Source: Candidatus Thorarchaeota archaeon
GTDB lineage: Archaea > Asgardarchaeota > Thorarchaeia > Thorarchaeales > Thorarchaeaceae
NCBI GenBank assembly: GCA_016840965.1
Contig: JAEORI010000048.1
Coordinates: 1-6,687 of the forward strand
Length of the DNA stretch: 6,687 nt
Direction: 5' to 3'
In this document: in pieces, positions 4,396-6,687 of the stretch
How the letters are laid out: the number at the start of each line of letters is the position of its first letter
Position numbering within the stretch: the first letter of the stretch is position 1
Program-made: the position numbers and the translations under genes
Notes under the pieces: generated by a model
Database searches by the model: none
Told to the model about the DNA's origin: nothing
Seen by the model: the letters and a program-made list of their open reading frames with translations, nothing else

Positions 4396-5442
4396 ATGGG
4401 GAAAGATGATAGTCCTGAAGACGCAATAGGGTGGGCTAAGACTGGATTTGAACAAATAAAGTTAGGAATGTATGTGGAGGCAGAAAGCGCATTTAGGAAA
4501 GCTATCGAGCTCAATCCAAAAGATGCCTCATCGTGGAGAAACCTCGGAAGCGTGTTGAGTGCCCTAAAAAGGCCTAAAGAGGCGGAGGATGCAATCAGAA
4601 AATCCTTGGAACTTGATTCGAAAGACGCATCAGCATGGATGAACCTCGGAGGCAGTCTGATGCTACAAGCGAGGTTTGAAGACGCAGAAAAAGCACTTAG
4701 AAGAGCGACTGAACTTGATTCAAAAGACGCTTCTACATGGACTAACTTAGGGGCTGCATTGGACCAACAGAATAAGGTCAAGGAAGCAGAACAAGCCTAT
4801 AGAAATGCCATCAAACTTGACAACAAGATAGCCACTGCATGGTTGAATCTTGGAATCATTTTGAGCAAGCAAGGCAAGGATGATGAAAAGGAGAGAGCAT
4901 ACAAGAAGGCAACTGAACTTGACCCGAAATATGCCAAAGCATGGCGCTATCTTGGAGATGCATTTTGGAAGAGAGAGAAGTATTCAGATGCAGAAAAGGC
5001 GTATCGGAAAGCTGTTGACCTAGATCCTTCAATCCCTGAGCAATGGTATGCCTTGGGTACTGTTCTCCAAAAGCTGGACAGGCAAGAGGAAAGGATACGC
5101 GCACTCAGAAGGGCGACTGAGCTTAATCCAAAATATATTGATGCATGGTATGATTTAGGTGTTGCAATGGGCCAGTTAGGAAGACCTCAGGATGCAGAAG
5201 GTCCATTTAGGAAGGCATCTGAGCTGGATCCGAAGGATGCAATGATATGGTTCTATCTTGGCTCATCACAACTTCAGCAAGGCAAATTTGTTGAAGGTGC
5301 GAATGCATTAGCGAAGGCTATTGAGATCGATCCCAATCAAGCACCATTCTGGAATAACCTAGCGGTAGCACTCCATCAATTAGGAAGAGAGAGTGATGCT
5401 GAAGTGGCATATTTTAGGGCTAAAGAACTGAGGCGCCAATAA
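4396..5442 (+). CDS. TPR-repeat protein made of ten tandem repeats
   Basis: A 348-residue soluble protein. After nine leading residues (MGKDDSPED) it consists entirely of ten tetratricopeptide repeats in strict 34-residue register, the last one residue short. The unit resembles AxxWxNLGxxLxxxGKxxEAExAxRKAxELDPKD, and Trp is kept at the fourth position of all ten units. TPR arrays form a right-handed superhelix whose groove binds peptides or partner proteins, so a scaffold or chaperone-like role is likely but the partner is unknown. There is no signal peptide, membrane helix or fused enzymatic domain, so it is cytoplasmic. DNA of adjacent repeats is still similar at 102-bp spacing (GAACTTGATTC at 4609 and again at 4711), pointing to growth by duplication. 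Repeat 7 is unusually basic (RQEERIRALRR). The gene follows tRNA-Val and is convergent with the deacylase gene, so it is probably monocistronic. It could be mistaken for an O-GlcNAc-transferase TPR domain, but no transferase follows. Confidence 0.92.
   Translation: MGKDDSPEDAIGWAKTGFEQIKLGMYVEAESAFRKAIELNPKDASSWRNLGSVLSALKRPKEAEDAIRKSLELDSKDASAWMNLGGSLMLQARFEDAEKALRRATELDSKDASTWTNLGAALDQQNKVKEAEQAYRNAIKLDNKIATAWLNLGIILSKQGKDDEKERAYKKATELDPKYAKAWRYLGDAFWKREKYSDAEKAYRKAVDLDPSIPEQWYALGTVLQKLDRQEERIRALRRATELNPKYIDAWYDLGVAMGQLGRPQDAEGPFRKASELDPKDAMIWFYLGSSQLQQGKFVEGANALAKAIEIDPNQAPFWNNLAVALHQLGRESDAEVAYFRAKELRRQ
4397..5440 (+). repeat. 102-bp tandem coding repeats (ten TPR units)
   Basis: The reading frame repeats every 102 bp with no insertion or deletion between units. 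The second and third junctions share long near-identical stretches (GAACTTGATTC then AAAGACGC, at about 4609 and 4711). The others have diverged at the DNA level while keeping the protein pattern. Confidence 0.6.
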
Positions 5443-5461
5443 CAGGAAGAAGTGGTGATTT

Positions 5462-5480
5462 CACATTACAATCTAATGTG
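5462..5480. terminator. Hairpin between convergent genes, possible shared terminator
   Basis: CACATTA (5462-5468) and TAATGTG (5474-5480) pair perfectly over 7 bp around a 5-nt loop. The deacylase stop codon (5473-5475) falls inside it. It sits 20 bp past the TPR gene stop. There is no long T-run on either side, only AAATTTCTCC on the plus side and CACTTCTTCCTG on the minus side, so terminator function is tentative. Confidence 0.35.
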
Positions 5481-6687
5481 TCAAATTTCTCCTTAGCACA
5501 CGACCACTGAGGACACCAGTGTGATTTCCTTTTTCCACGACAACCTGACCATTCACAAGGACATACTCGATACCTTCTGGATACCTGTGAGGGTAGTTGG
5601 ATAGCGGAAACGTGTATGGGAACCGACAGGTGGCTTGATCCTTGATGTTATCAAAATCGAAAACTACAATGTCCGCCCACATGTTCTCCTTTATCTGCCC
5701 TCTGTCACGCAAACCCAGTTTCTGCGCTGGAAAGGAGGTCATCTTGCGAATCGCCTCTTGAAGCGTTATGACTCCCTCTTCTCGGACATATCTCTGGATG
5801 ATGTATGGATACTCTCCATAGGAACAAGGCCAGTAACCCTGTATCTTGCCTAGTACACCATATGGAGCTACTGCATTACCATCACTGCATATCATCATCA
5901 ACGGATGCTGTAATAATGCCTTGATGTCTTCTTCGTCAATATAATTGAAGAGTGCACTCGCATTGCCATCCTCTTCAACAAGTATGTCAAGGTAAGCATC
6001 AATGGGGGATTGCCCTCTGAGTGTTGCAATCTCCTCAAAGCTCTTACCAATCAGGTAGTTGTTCTTAGCTGCATGAAGAAGAAAGATTCTGTCCCATCGC
6101 CCATGTTTCACTAGACCAGCATAACCTGGTCCTGGAAGCTTGTCATCCAGTGTTTCTTGTTTGATACGTTCTCGCTGGTCAGGATCTCTCAACCTTTCTG
6201 CAGCAGCCTGATCACCACCTGCTTGTGCCCATTGTGGAAGCACCTGACTCAGGTGGGGATTAAAATCAGTATGAGCATCATTGTCGATAGTGAGATCAAT
6301 ACCTCTGTTTCTGGCTTCATCATAGAGCTGCGACATCTCCTCGAATTTTCCGTGGGCACCATACTTGGGACAATTGTGCGAAACCTGTAACCGAACACAG
6401 GACCGTTCTGCAATCTCGATTGCTTCTTTGAGTGCGTTCACAATGGTTTCACGTTCTCCACGGATATGTGAAGTATAGAGACCTCCATATTCAGCAACTA
6501 CTTTGCAGAGTTCGACTAATTCATCAGTTGTTGCAAATGAGCCAGGTAAATAGACAAGTCCAGAAGACATTCCAAATGCCCCTTCTGTCATTGACATCTT
6601 GACGAGCTCCTTCATGTCTGCTAACTCCTTATCCGAAGGTGCCCGGTTTTCAACGCCCATCACTGCAATCCTGACTGTCCCATGTCC
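5473..6687 (-). CDS. D-aminoacylase / N-acyl-D-amino-acid deacylase family amidohydrolase (5' end cut)
   Basis: The minus strand is open from the window edge to a TAG at 5475-5473 (404 residues seen). The frame continues upstream of the first visible Met as GHGTVRIAVMG, a conserved family segment, so the N-terminus with its Cys metal ligand lies outside. Members are metal-dependent TIM-barrel enzymes that remove acyl groups from N-acyl-D-amino acids. Recognisable parts, in window residue numbers, are EGAFGMSSGLVYLPG (35-49); YTSHIRGE with His74 and LQVSHN with His104, 30 residues apart like the two zinc-binding histidines of characterised D-aminoacylase; CSDG with the catalytic-type Asp269; and the C-terminal beta-sandwich run ADIVVFD, VLVNGQVV and TGVLSGRVL. 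Spacing from His104 to the SDG is longer than in the Alcaligenes enzyme. The usual HPR after SDG reads WPC, so substrate preference may differ. It might be a dihydroorotase-like or dipeptidase relative, but the D-aminoacylase family fits best. Confidence 0.9.
   Translation of the reverse strand, partial: GHGTVRIAVMGVENRAPSDKELADMKELVKMSMTEGAFGMSSGLVYLPGSFATTDELVELCKVVAEYGGLYTSHIRGERETIVNALKEAIEIAERSCVRLQVSHNCPKYGAHGKFEEMSQLYDEARNRGIDLTIDNDAHTDFNPHLSQVLPQWAQAGGDQAAAERLRDPDQRERIKQETLDDKLPGPGYAGLVKHGRWDRIFLLHAAKNNYLIGKSFEEIATLRGQSPIDAYLDILVEEDGNASALFNYIDEEDIKALLQHPLMMICSDGNAVAPYGVLGKIQGYWPCSYGEYPYIIQRYVREEGVITLQEAIRKMTSFPAQKLGLRDRGQIKENMWADIVVFDFDNIKDQATCRFPYTFPLSNYPHRYPEGIEYVLVNGQVVVEKGNHTGVLSGRVLRRNLTH

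Noticed and set aside
4374..5104. Minus-strand open frames across the TPR gene
   Set aside because: They arise because the repeated codon pattern keeps the opposite strand free of stops. The plus frame is unmistakably TPR.
4397..5440. 102-bp periodicity considered as a CRISPR or satellite array
   Set aside because: The periodicity is in frame and fully explained by 34-residue TPR units. There are no spacers.
5635..6390. Plus-strand open frames across the deacylase gene
   Set aside because: They are antisense to conserved deacylase motifs and have no independent support.
6658..6663. GTG/ATG at 6663 and 6660 as the true start of the deacylase
   Set aside because: The frame stays open to the window edge and encodes the conserved GHGTVRI segment upstream, so these are internal codons of a truncated gene.

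Overview
The window looks like a chromosomal segment of an archaeon. TATA-type promoter elements sit about 25-30 bp before likely transcript starts. The tRNA gene has a TATA box and a T-rich tail and encodes its own CCA. Several genes have GGAGG-type ribosome-binding sites, and the apparent terminators are T-tract-like. Base composition is moderate to AT-rich, with no sign of plasmid, phage, CRISPR or insertion-sequence sequence. The gene style would fit an uncultivated mesophilic lineage such as an Asgard (Thorarchaeia-like) archaeon, but that placement is a guess and cannot be shown from this sequence alone.

Layout from left to right. Bases 1-754 (minus strand) hold most of an FTR1-family iron permease whose C-terminus runs off the window. 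Its upstream region carries a perfect 20-bp palindrome that probably overlaps the TATA box, so it is a candidate metal-responsive operator. A 69-residue two-helix membrane protein (989-1198, plus strand) follows and converges on a PadR/HAAS pair (2728-1245, minus strand). That pair is a PadR-family winged-helix repressor followed 2 bp later by a six-helix membrane protein with an N-terminal HAAS/DUF1700-like domain. A hairpin and T-run terminator separates the convergent units. Divergent from padR is dut (2897-3331), a trimeric-type dUTPase with all five motifs. The shared 168-bp intergenic region has a TATA box for each direction and inverted repeats in the padR leader.

Bases 3499-4134 carry two small, tandem, unrecognised two-helix membrane proteins. 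A tRNA-Val(GAC) gene follows (4183-4260). Then come a protein built of exactly ten tandem TPR repeats (4396-5442) and, convergent with it, the C-terminal three quarters or so of a D-aminoacylase-family amidohydrolase (5473-6687, minus strand) whose N-terminus lies beyond the window.

Most genes are individually promoted housekeeping or accessory functions: iron uptake, nucleotide sanitation, translation, peptide or D-amino-acid turnover, and protein scaffolding. Only padR-HAAS, and perhaps the two small membrane genes, look like operons. I see no convincing evidence of a large undescribed multi-gene system. The best leads are the palindrome at the iron permease, the PadR-HAAS switch with its leader repeats, and the tandem small membrane proteins. 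No gene-free stretch exceeds 300 bp.
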